Assembly (NCBI GenBank): GCA_029204225.1
Contig: CM055102.1
Location: forward strand, 29,132,969-29,196,968
DNA: 64,000 nucleotides
From: Diphasiastrum complanatum
Taxonomy: Eukaryota > Streptophyta > Lycopodiopsida > Lycopodiales > Lycopodiaceae
Direction of reading: 5' to 3'
Positions 1-11,600 of this stretch are shown in pieces. Both the position numbers and the translations under genes were made by a program. Within the stretch, counting starts at the first letter, position 1, and the number at the start of each line of letters is the position of its first letter. Below the pieces are notes generated by a model that saw only the letters and a program-made list of their open reading frames with translations, was not told the origin of the DNA and made no database searches.

Positions 1-1855
1 CACAAAACCGTCAAGAGCAGTCGAAGCCACTAACAAAGAAGAAGCTATTCTGTAGATATTGCAAACGAACCAACCACAATATTCATGATTGTCGCATCCT
101 ACAAGTCAAGAACAACAACAAAAGATGATTGAATCAGATGGAAAATACAGCTGCAGAAGTATCTCAATCGAATCAAGAAGCGGATCACGATGCATTAATG
201 AGAAGCCATCAAGAAGCATCAAACGACAACTCTTGGTTTCTTGATTCCGGAGCCACTCAGCATATGACTAGCCATATCGACTGTCTCTAATCCTATATGC
301 CTTACAGTACCAAGAAGTTTGTTCACTTGGGCGACAATAGCACACAAGCTATCAAAGGTGAAGGTACAATAAGATTAAGCACACAAGCTATCAAAGGTGA
401 AGGTACAATAAGATTAAGCACACAAGTTATCAAAGGTGAAGGTACAGTAAGATGAAGCACACAAGCTATCAAAGGTGAAGGTACAATAAGATTAAGCTTC
501 ACAAATGATCAATCCAAACTACTTTCAAGTGTTCTTCAAGCACCAAATTTTTCTACAAATCTGCTCTGTTAGCATAACTACAAATTTATGACACAAAGTA
601 GAATTCGAATCAGATCAATGCAAAGTAGTTGATAGGACATGCAAGATCCTAGCACTCGGAAAGAGGCATGAATACTTGTACAAATTAAGTCATTGCTTTT
701 CTGCCTCTAATCAGGCTGTTAATACTTATGTGCAGCTCAATAAAAGTTTACTTTGGCATTATAAACTTGGTCATTTGAATCATGCCTCTGTATTTACACA
801 TCTCTAAGAAATCTATTGTATTTGATCTCGACTATCCAGATAGGAAAGTCGAATTACTTGTCTGTCAAGACTGTATAGTCGGTAAACATGCTAGGAAATC
901 TTTTAGATTAAGCCATTAACATTTTGCTAGAAGATTGTTAGATATTGTGCATACAAATATTTGTGGCCCAATGCAGAATCCTTCATTAAAGGATGCAAAG
1001 TACTTCATCCCTTTTATTGATGAATTTTATAGAAGGACGATGGTGTACTTTATTAAGAAGAAATTAGAAGTTTTCAATTGCTTCAAAATCTTCAAGGAGC
1101 ATGCAGAGAAAGAAACTGATAAGAAGATCAAAGCCCCGAGGTCCGGCAATGGTGGAGAGTACATCTTTATTGCATTCAAGGAGTACTGCCAGAGCCAAGG
1201 CATTGAACATCATTTTATCACTCCCTATTCGCCTTAGTCAAACAGCTTAGCCGAGAGGAAGAATCGTACCTTGGTCGAGTCAGCTAAATGCATGCTGGCA
1301 CACGCATCATTGCCAAAGAGCTTATAGACTGAAGCTGTTTCCACTACAGTTTACATCCAGAATAGATGTTCGACTAAGGCCCTCTCAGGAAAAACATTCC
1401 ATGAGGTTTGGACAGGATCTAGGCCTTCATTGAAGAACCTACGAGTATTTGGTTGCATCGCCTACACATAGATCCTGAAGGAGACAAGGAAAAAATTGGA
1501 CTTCCAAAGTCTAAAGACCATCCTGATTGGTTACGCCTCCTTCGACAATACCTATAAGCTATACGACCCCGATATCCAGCAAATTTTATTCAGCAAGGAT
1601 ATAGTCTTTATCAAGGATCAGTTCATCGACTTCAAAGGCAAAGGTAAAGTTCCATGCGAACATTCGACACCTGCCACCGACACGACAACTCAAGCCTCGA
1701 GCTCCATCGTGCCGATAGTCGACCAACTACTCGACAACAAATATGAGGAAGACATTGCTGTTACTCAGCAACAACCCGACCAAGGAATGGTGGATCATCA
1801 GCCAATGCGACCTCCAAGAAGATCGAACCGTGTCCATGGGGGATCCAAAGTTTAG
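1..1855 (+). mobile_element. Ty1/copia retrotransposon remnant (gag end, protease, integrase)
   Basis: Conceptual translation gives, in copia order: a CX2CX4HX4C zinc knuckle (CRYCKRTNHNIHDC, from about 51); an aspartic protease core reading WFLDSGATQHMT (about 232-272); a pre-integrase segment with LWHYKLGH (about 751); and an integrase core from about 935 (DIVHTNICGPMQ, then GGEY and an ERKNRT segment), ending in a C-terminal stretch with PPRRSNR near 1815. RT and RNase H, which should follow, are absent, and no LTR is visible. Several in-frame stops and frame changes show it is dead. It lies upstream of the VIH gene in the same orientation. The left end is cut by the window edge. Confidence 0.85.
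339..494 (+). repeat. Four tandem copies of a 39-bp unit in copia protease
   Basis: Near-identical units start at 339, 378, 417 and 456. Each is 39 bp, so the reading frame is kept and each encodes 13 residues (STQAIKGEGTIRL in copy 1). Copy 3 has three base differences, one of which makes a TGA stop. The unit lies just after the protease active site, where copia proteins normally carry one such segment, so this is a local tandem expansion. Confidence 0.9.
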
Positions 1856-4142
1856 TTCTCCTCAAAGAAAATGCAATGAAATGACTTGATGTCTATAAAA
1901 GATTGGATGGCTACCTTGTTTACCTAGGTTAGTTTCATTTGCGAAACGAAACAAACTTACTAGGTGTGGGCAAAAACCACTTCGAATTGGGTTTGTCCCA
2001 AATATGGGAGATTTATATTTGAAGATAACATAGGTATTAGCCAATAATAGATAGATGATCATTTCAAAGATAGATTTATAGGATTTGAGTAGGTTTCTTA
2101 AGAGAAAGAAGCATATTTTTTGGTCCTCTTTTAATATATAGTTAGTATAGAGGAGAGAATAGGCTAATTTTGAATGTTGTTATCATAATGACGAAGATGA
2201 CAAGGAGACATGTTGATATGCCATGTAGTGATATAATTTTTTTACTGTATAAAGGTAGGTGAAAATTTAGCATCGACAAACATTACGAATTCCATGTTAT
2301 GGTTTTCAAAATGATAATATACACATAATACTTAATGACTTTTAGACTAAAATTCATGCCCTAATAGGCATACAACTAGATGAGAAAAATAGTTTAAAAT
2401 TTGTAAGGGCAAAAGAGGTATTTTGACTCTTAACAAAAAATATTATAGATGTGTATTTCCAAATTGGTTTCCATGAAAGATGACATATACAAAAATATGT
2501 GGACACTTGTCTATAATATCATTAAACACGTTATACTATATGTATAGAAGTAGTTGCCACTATGGTTGACTATGAAGAATTATGTTTAAATGACATTATA
2601 ATACAAAAAGCAAATTCCTTGTCACATCATGTACTATGAGGAAAGGTGCTCCCATGACAAAAATAGAGACCAACATTCAGGTACTTTTAAACATGAATAT
2701 CCTATCTATCTTCTAAAATCAAAAATATAACCAGTGTCAAGAAGTACGTATGCTTTAATCCAAAGGCACTTGGAAAGGCCAACAATCAATCAAAGTCAAA
2801 TCACCATCCCACTCTTATCACGTACATTTTGTATACTCCTTTTTAATGCATGCTTTATTTTCTTAGAATGCATCTCAATCTCATGTTATATGACTCAATC
2901 TAACACTAGGTACATCCTTGAACATAGAAACCATGTTCCTTGTATGTACATGTTGTGTATATTCTTAAAATGCGTCTCAATGAAAATACTATAAGCCATC
3001 ATCAAGTCAAAAGTACATAATTGAAAATATACCCTATTTGTAATTGAATGTTTGACATAGATGTTATGTTTAAGTATGCGTTAATCAAATACACCTCAAT
3101 ACATCTATCACAATTAGTGTGTGATTGGAGCCTTGCCACTCTCATGTAGGATAAAAGATTGTTAACCTTATGGTCATGGCTATGGACATTTAGAAGGCCT
3201 TTGCTAAATTATGGGCTTCTTTGGAGTGGTTATTGGTTGTTGGCTTTGGCGCAATGTTCTTTGGTGCTTGTACATAAAGAACAATAAATCTATCCAAAAA
3301 TATTTGGCCAATGAGTGAAAAGAGCTAGGTAACTAATATGATGCTTAATAATACAGTTACATCAATGTGCTAGTCCAAAGCCACAACAAGAGGCAATCGA
3401 TTGTGATTTGATAACTTAGAGCATATCGACATGAAGAAGAAACTTGGCCCGTTCTTGATGTCAAGAATGGGCTGGGTTGTCAATTTACACCCTTGTGCAT
3501 CTGCTGACCCATTGCACAAGTCAGTCTCTCCAACGAGTTGCTTGCTCCCTCGAGTTGGGAGATCAGAACAGGTCAGCCTCCCAACCTGTCCTCACCTGTT
3601 TAGTAGGTAATACAATGTTTGAAAAACAGAACTTTAGTCGATACACGAGTTACAACAGGTTGATGACAGTTGGTAGACTGGTTCACTAGAACTTAAAGTG
3701 AGAGCACGAAGCTAAGGAGAAGGTGAGGAGGTTGTAGGTTGCTATAAGTAGGTTTTTCTCAAGCCCATGGCCCATTGATCAAGAGTGTGTGAGATAAGCG
3801 AGTCATCGAGCAAAATGCGCATAAACAAAATGAAGGGAGATGGTGCACGGAGATTCATGGAGGCTGCGGTGGCCAGGCCAGAGAATCCATGTGAATATAC
3901 TGACATGGAAATCTGAGATTCTGGAGGTGGAGGCGGTGGCGGAGAGGCTGCAGTTCCCATTCGAAGAGGAAAGATCGTTATGCATCTGGGCGGCTGCCTG
4001 TCCATGGGAACGCCACTTCTGATAGTCGTAGATTCTGGAGGAGGCGGCGGTGGCGGGGCCGGTCGAGTTCTTGCTCCGTGAAATAGAGAGAGCGAGCGAG
4101 AGCGAGAGAGAGAGAGAGGAGAGTGGAGAGAGCGATCGATCG
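1856..4142 (+). promoter_or_regulatory. VIH upstream region and 5' leader
   Basis: No protein-coding gene is recognisable between the copia remnant and the VIH start codon. The proximal part (about 3840-4140) becomes GC- and purine-rich, unlike the AT-rich distal part. It has two similar GGAGG/GGCGG clusters (about 3915-3950 and 4031-4058) and a GA-rich tract at 4084-4128, typical of a plant 5' leader. A short upstream ORF starts with ATG at 3840 and ends near 4022; if transcription starts upstream of it, it would be a uORF. The transcription start and a TATA box could not be fixed. Confidence 0.5.
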
Positions 4143-4340
4143 ATGGGTGGTGGGTGGGAGATGGGCGGAGGGGGGAAGGATATGGAGGAGCATGAAGATG
4201 TGAAGATGGCAGAAGCGAATGTGGGTAGGAAGGTGGAAGAGGTGGAAGCTATGGAGGAGGATGATGGTGGTGGTGGCACCTTCTCCAAAATCACGGTGGG
4301 CGTTTGTGTGATGGAAAAGAAGGTACGCAAGGCTGGAAGC
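4143..4340 (+). CDS. VIH: VIH exon 1 (codons 1-66)
   Basis: Encodes an acidic, Gly/Glu-rich leader and then the first beta strand of the kinase domain ([15 protein letters not shown]). Two phase-0 donors are possible: 4323 (AAG then gtacgc) and 4341 (AGC then gtttgc). The second keeps KKVRKAGS and gives the same spacing to the next SAPM motif as Arabidopsis VIH2, so 4340 is preferred although its donor is weaker. Confidence 0.8.
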
Positions 4341-5619
4341 GTTTGCGGTCGTCTACATATTCTGGGTTTTTCGAGGATTTTTTGTGAGGGGGAAGGCATT
4401 CAACACAATTTACTGTTCAAGCAACAGTAATGCTGAATTAAATGCGCAGATGAATAGTAGCTTTGCTCGGAGGATCGTCCATATCTTTGCTGTTTCGGAT
4501 GTATTTGCATTGCACATGCTTTCATTTTTGTAATTGGGAGCTGCAGTTTGCTGAATTATTTGTCGAGACAACGAAACATATGATGAGGGATGAGAAGGCA
4601 TCTGAATTTGAGATAAAACACCAGACAAGATCAACTTCGCGTACTTTGTTACTATATGTGTTTGCATCCGATTTTCTGATTGCTAACAAAAGTATCAGTG
4701 CAAGCACCCCATGAGCACTCATTAATTTTCATCATTTTGTAACAATCACGTATATAATGTCTATATGTGTGCTTTTAAGGTTGAGTTCTGTTGGGCTGAT
4801 TCTTAACCTTTCTGACATTCTCTAGAATTAACATCTTTGATACGCTGTGTTATCATTTATTTGATTACTTATACCATCTAAATTTGTCTGGTTATAGGCT
4901 CTTTCGGCTCCAATGACTGAAATACTGAACAGATTGCGGGCCTTTGGAGAATTTGAGGTCAGAATTATTTTTATCATAATAGTTTTTAGGTTTGCTGGAA
5001 GCCTTAATCTGGCATATGAGTGCTCCATCTATTGTCCTGCTTGAATCCCATCAAGCTCATCTCATTTTGTCGAATGTCTTTTGGCAGCCTCTTTTCAAAA
5101 CTACTTATCTTTCTGGTTTTGTACTTTATATAATCATCTACATGCAGTAAAAGGAAAGGAGATTCCAGAATCTAGACTGTTTGATGTTCTATTTTTTGTT
5201 CAGGAACGTGAATCAATTGCTATAAATGGTAGTAATTCTCAAGAGAAACAGCTATGTAAGCAAGAGTTGAAATTTTGCTTATGCAATTTAACATCTCTTT
5301 CACCAATTTGTAGTAGTTTTGATATAGAGTCTATTTACCCAAAAAAAACTTGCAGCTATACCAACTCTGGCAATAAACAAAAGTAAACTAACTAGAAATT
5401 TTGACATAAACACATGCAAAATGTTAAGCCTTTTAGAAGGACTATTAGTCTACTTATAACCTGCGATGCCTCTTCTTAGAATGTTTCCCTTCACCTATCT
5501 CTGACGGTCTTGTGCAAATTTTCAATCTTGGGAAAAATTTACTCGCTGGCCATTTCTTACTCTATTAGACTTGGCATATTTCAAATATTGTCAAACTTTT
5601 GTTTTGATAATGCTTGTTT

Positions 5620-5690
<71 letters not shown>

Positions 5691-8600
5691 AAATACGATG
5701 ATGTAGTTTGTTTTGATGTGTCAGATTTCAATCTTTGGAGACAATGTAATCTTACAAGATCCAGTGGAGAGGTTAGTGTTGAGTCATCGACTTAATATGA
5801 TGTGACACAAGAAAACAAGATCTTTGTTTTCTTTGAGTTTTTATCTAGTACTTGTTACAAACATGTGGGAACACGATTTGACTCTCTAGCTGTATCAATT
5901 CATGGATCAGTTTCTTAGTGCTAGTACGATATGAAGCTTTTGATTGTGCCACTATCTTATCTTGTTCCTTTGGAGATTAATGTCACCCTATACTTTGATT
6001 TTTGTATCCTTTTTAACTCCATTTGATTACTTCTATTTTTGATCTTGTGAAGGATTCAAATTTGCATTCATCAAGTCATGTCCTACAAACAGAAAAGAAG
6101 CCAAGGGTAAGAGTTTGAGTCTTCCTAGTGTAATAGCTCCCTCGATCTTCAATCTGTTATTAACAAACACTTGGGAGCTAGGCATAGGACAAACCAAACC
6201 AACCAGTTGTGTATGGACCTGTCGCACACACACCCCTGTGCTTTAGGATTAATCCATTGTTAGGCTCCTAGCTATGGCATCCCATGTTATGATAAACCCT
6301 CACAATGTTTGAAAACAAAAAATTCAGCTTCTTAGCTTGTAGAACAATTGTAGATGATTCACACATCAAGCAAACTATCCTCTGTCACAAGTAGAAACTT
6401 CACATAACATGGAGAACACTTTATCTCAACAAAATAATATCGATACATAAGTACCTTGCTTACTGGAAAATTCTGCATCAAACAACCATAAACACATAGA
6501 TCAGCCTCTTTTCTACTTAGAGAGATTTCCCACCTTCATCTATAGTCTCCTTTGTACTCCATGAGTCACTTTCTCTCTCTAGCTTCTCTTTGATGGAAAG
6601 GGCTTTGCTTGTCTTTTATTTTCTAGAAGATAGATCTAACTTTCCTTGAAAAATCATTTACAAAAGAAAAAAGTACTAGTCTCGTCATATAGACTTCGTT
6701 TGCATGGGTCCACAAATCTGCATGGGTGATCTCAAGTGGTTCTTTTGGTTGATATGCTCCTTGATTTGAGAAGTTTTTTCGATGATGCGTTCTAAGAGCA
6801 CATGCTTCACGATTAGATGGCTGAAAAGTCCCTTGATGACTAGTAAGCTTTGAAACTTGAGATGGCCAATATCTCTCATGCAATTATCTTTCTTGAGCTA
6901 TTGGTGGCCATGTTTGCTTGTTGATGTGAAGGAATGCATACATAAAGCCTATATAAGCTTCCATCTTTGATGCCTTGTGCAACGACTTGTTGTTGTTGAC
7001 TTCTCATTGCCATACTCCACCTTGATTCTTTGTGATGTAATGGCTCCAACCGAAATTAAGTTCTTTGCATACATTCTTGAGGTGCTGAATTTTGCCATAT
7101 GGATTCCTACTTGGAGTCTTGGACAACCCCTTGTCCTTCTATAATATGGGTGGAATTGTCACTTGTTCACCATGATGAATGTCATCATACTCGATGGACC
7201 ATTCCTTTTGTGGAGTCATTTGTTGAGATGCTCCTGATCTATGAACCACTTGGAGGTGTCTTCATGTGCATATTAATCTGTAGTAAATAGATATTGATGC
7301 TAGATTTTCTCCACATATTGATTGTATTGTCTTCTTGGAGCTCCTTGCTTCTTCATGTCATAATCTTTCATTCAATATTCGAAGGCAAAGTGGCTATACT
7401 TGCCACAATAATTGCAATTGCCTTGCCTTTTGGAGGAGTTTTCATGTTCATTGCTGGAAACTTTGAAAAAGAGCCACGTCATAGCCAGTTAGATGGCACT
7501 AATTATAGCATTTGGAGGTTTATAATGCATAATATACAAATGGACAAAGATTGCTAGAAGCTTGTCATTGGAGATGAGGATAGGCCTAAAGAGGATAGTG
7601 CTCTTAAGCTTTGCCAAGAGATCTAAGCAGTAATGCCTCTAGAAGATTCTAGAGTTGATTCTGGATGAAAGCTTGTGAAAGTGTGCATAAACTTCTTCCT
7701 TAAAATGATAGGAAGAATGCGTGCTTGATTTCAGCACAAACGGAGTTGTGGATCGAGAGTCCTAAGCAAGAATGTATGGGCTGGCCATGGCTCACAAGAA
7801 CAAAGCATGCTGTGATACCAAATATGAAGTAGTAGATGATTGATATATCAAGGAAACTATCTTCTATCACAAATAGAAATTTCACATAACATAGAGAACA
7901 CTTTTATTTCAACAAAATGACATCAAGACATAAGTAATTTGCTTGTTGGAAAATTCTGCATCACCAAGCATAAACACATAGATCAGCCTCTTTTCTTCTT
8001 AGAGAGTTCTCCTACCTTCACATATATAATCTCCTTCTCAATGAGCTACTTTTTTACTCCTCTTTGATGGAAGGGGCACTTGACAAAAAGTGCTTCACAC
8101 TAGGTGATGTCACTTTGAATATTGGCCCACTTGGGTCCTGTTACGTCCATGTCCTGTATGTACATAGGATTTGGCATAATCCTAGACCTGGATATCTGGT
8201 ACTCCTGTAAGCGAGATTATTAGTTACGCCTCGTTATTCCGGACAAGGCCAAAATGTAATTATTAACTTTGTGAGGGCCCAGACACATTAGTGGAGCCAG
8301 TGCATGGGTTAGGACTGCTTTATGCACAATAATAATGGAAGTTGCTTTTGGGTTATTCCTAGCTTACATGGGCACATGCACACTGTTCCCTGGCTCGGGG
8401 GTGAGGCTATTGGAGATTGATCAGTAGCTTCTAGTTGGTTCGGTGGTTTGCTCCAGCGGTATTCTCTTTGTGTGTGTCTTGTAAGTAGGATCTTGGAGGT
8501 GCTTCTCCTTACAGTGGTATCAGAGTAAGGCTTACGAAGATCAGGGATTGGAGCTATGAAACTTTTTCGTCGATGCTTTGGTGGAGATCATTCCGTTTTC

Positions 8601-11600
8601 TCTTCCTGGTGGTGAACAAACTTTCAAGTGGGTGTTCTATTAATACTTCCACTTGCATGTTACTAAGATCCTTCAAATATTGGCTTTCTCCATAGTATTA
8701 TGGGTGATTGCCGATTTTAGCCAGTTTATGACGGTTTTTTAGAGTTTGCTTGTATTTCTCATAACTTATGGTAGATCTGAATTTCCAGCAAGCGTACTTT
8801 TAGTTTGGGAGTCATTAAATGCTGATTTAATGATTGCATGCCGACAATTTGCAAGATTTATGGTTCTAGGCTATGTTCTAGTCCAAAAATTGCTTGTTTT
8901 TGAGAATTTTTGACTAGAAATTACAGTAAGAGCTATGATTCTAGCAAAATCAGAACTTTTAGTGCATGCATGTAATCAAATTACAGTAGAACATGTTAGA
9001 TTGCACTTGTATGTGGATTAGATTCACAAGAACTTGCCAAAAAAGTTGAAAAATTTCAGAGGTGTAATTATGCTGTCCAAAAGTTGTCATGAAGATTGGT
9101 AGGAATTGGACACCATTAAGGGTCTCAAAAAGTCAAAAAATAGTGTATTTTTGATGTTTTTTGAGCATGAATAACTCTTGATTGGTGGTCTGAAACCTCT
9201 GGCTCTTTTTACCAGCTGAAAGGTATGATGGATTGCCTCTGATTTGAGCCCTCATGCACCCAATTTGGAGTTAGAGGGCTTAGGCACCAATACCATGAAG
9301 CTTTGCTTGTTGAAGGACTCCATGAAAGCAAATTTTTCTTGATCTAAGCTTATGATTGCTTGTTGGACCTATTGGAAGCCTCTATGCCTCTCTAATGAAC
9401 CTTAGAAGAGTGTTTGTAACCTCTGATTGGATGCATGTGGGGCTGGAATGGGATTTTTGGTGATACCTCCTTGGAAAAGTGCGCCCTCCTACTGTTTTTC
9501 TGGTCTGATACAGCTCGCACGTGTGAGGTCCAAGTGGCAGGATGACGTGGCAATCATCTTGCTGACCCACTCTCCCTCTGTATAGTGCTTTATAGCAACC
9601 AATTTGGTGTCCTGTAGCAAAAGTTATGGCCGTCGGAAGTTTTGGTAGTTTTTAGAGTAAAAGTTGCAAAATTATCGAATTGTTCTGATGCATGTCTGCT
9701 TTTTCCCATACTTTAGTGTACTGTACTTTTGGAAATCGGTGGTATGGTGATTCTGATAGTAATTCTGACACACATGGTTGATCTACAGTGGTTTTGAGTG
9801 GTTATACGCATGTACTCTGACAGTTCTGTCATAGACTAGTGAGAATGGCTAGTGGATCCCAAGTGACTGAGTTTTACATAAAATTCTATAATGATGTTTT
9901 GTGATTGATGTAGTATGCTTTGCATGCCAGTCTGATGACATGAGAAATCGAACAATATATTGATTTTTCAAATTTGATTGCCTTTTGTAGTAACAATATT
10001 TTTGTCAGAAATTTCTGAGTTACGTAAAATTTATTAAAAATAGAATTTTTAGAAAATTCGAGATTTTAGTTTTTTTTTTTCAATTATCTACGAAATAAAT
10101 TTAGGTTAGTGAATTGACCATACTGAGTTTTGTTCAGTCAAATATGGTCACAGTGTTTTCACTAAAGCTAAATTATTTCTAGGTTATAGATAATTTAAAA
10201 CTAATCGAAGGAACCACAAATACTGTCGTACTCTAGTACATGCAATTTGCCGGCAGTTAAATTGGATATTTTTTTCTTTTTTGTTGAATTTATACATTTC
10301 TACTTGATTCAGGTCATTAGAAGTGGATTCAATGAACTTTTGTGCAAGATACTCGTCAAATTTGAATTTAAAACCGTCTAATAATATGAAGTAGCCAGAG
10401 AAAATGAATGTTGGACTCTTTATCCTGGGAAAAGATTTTTTTTTCTGGATACAGATTTAAGAGTTGCTGAAATTCAATTTGTGGGATTTCAAATCATGTA
10501 ATTTCACATTCAGTGTTTTTGACATTTTATCAACGTTGACGGAATAATGCCAAGCCGGTCAATAAAAAGGGAAAAACGGTCCAATTTTTTATTGGAAAAA
10601 TCATAAGTGATAGGAACTGATGAAAGATGAAAATCTGATTTCATTCCATGTTTGAATCCTATGGTGAATGGTATGTAAAAGGTCAGACTAGTACTGTTTG
10701 CATACTAGTGGATGATTTTTGGGTACTTGTAATTCAATCCAGGTATAGGATAGAAATGAAAATATTTCAGACTTTTTCCTACGGTAACTCACTTTTACAT
10801 TTACTAATGTCTTTACATCTTCTTAGTGCCTTAGTTGAAGGAGATTTTCAGGGGACTAAAAATTCTAAGGGGGGAAGAAGAGTGGACATCAGGGGTAGTA
10901 AGTGTGCTTTGAAAAAGTATTTTGCAGTTAGGATTTTTTGGAAATCCCTGGGAATAATTGCATAGTACTGGTTATAAATATTAAATATTGAAATTATTTA
11001 GTTGAATTCATAATTGATATTTGTGTAACAATGAGTTTATCCATGGGTTTTGGATGTAATTTGCGATGATAGAAGTAGAATCTTAATACATGGACCTGTT
11101 AGTTGACAAAAGCTTATCCCTAGAGTTAACGCTCTCAGATCAGTAGGGATTCGAAGCTTATCACTAACCTGGAAGGGTTGATGCTGTGATGTGGAACCGT
11201 GTTGGTCTTTCTACTTATATTGCGAAGTCATGTGTGGATCATGTATATCCATTGGAAAGACATGCCAGTCATCCAAATTAATGGATTCTCTAGTTTTTGG
11301 TATCCAAGGATAATATCCTATATGGACTATAGGACAACTAGATGGATTAGTGTATCTCTAGAAAAGTCAGATTAGGGTGTTAAGGATCTTTTTGGAGGGA
11401 AAGCTGGTGGTATGGGACATCAGTAATTCCAAAGGAGAGGTTCTAGGACCATAAGGATCTGATTGACAATGGTAGACTTCGATAATTATTGGATGTCGAT
11501 CTAAACCATTGGTCAAAATTCATGGGGTATTTTGTGAAATTTTGAGGTTTAATCCAGATTCCAAGTGGGCATCTCACCATTTAGAGAATCGGAAACCCTT

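Noticed and set aside
2734-3689. Small ORFs upstream of VIH
   Set aside because: No motif or coding composition, and they overlap in several frames.
4050-4142. Upstream extension of exon 1 from 4050
   Set aside because: The in-frame codon at 4050 is GTG and the intervening residues come from a GA repeat; the ATG at 4143 is the better start.
3803-4399. Long minus-strand open frame over VIH exon 1
   Set aside because: Pro/Ser-rich product is the mirror of the GA/GGN-rich leader and exon 1; no motif, and it overlaps a confirmed exon.
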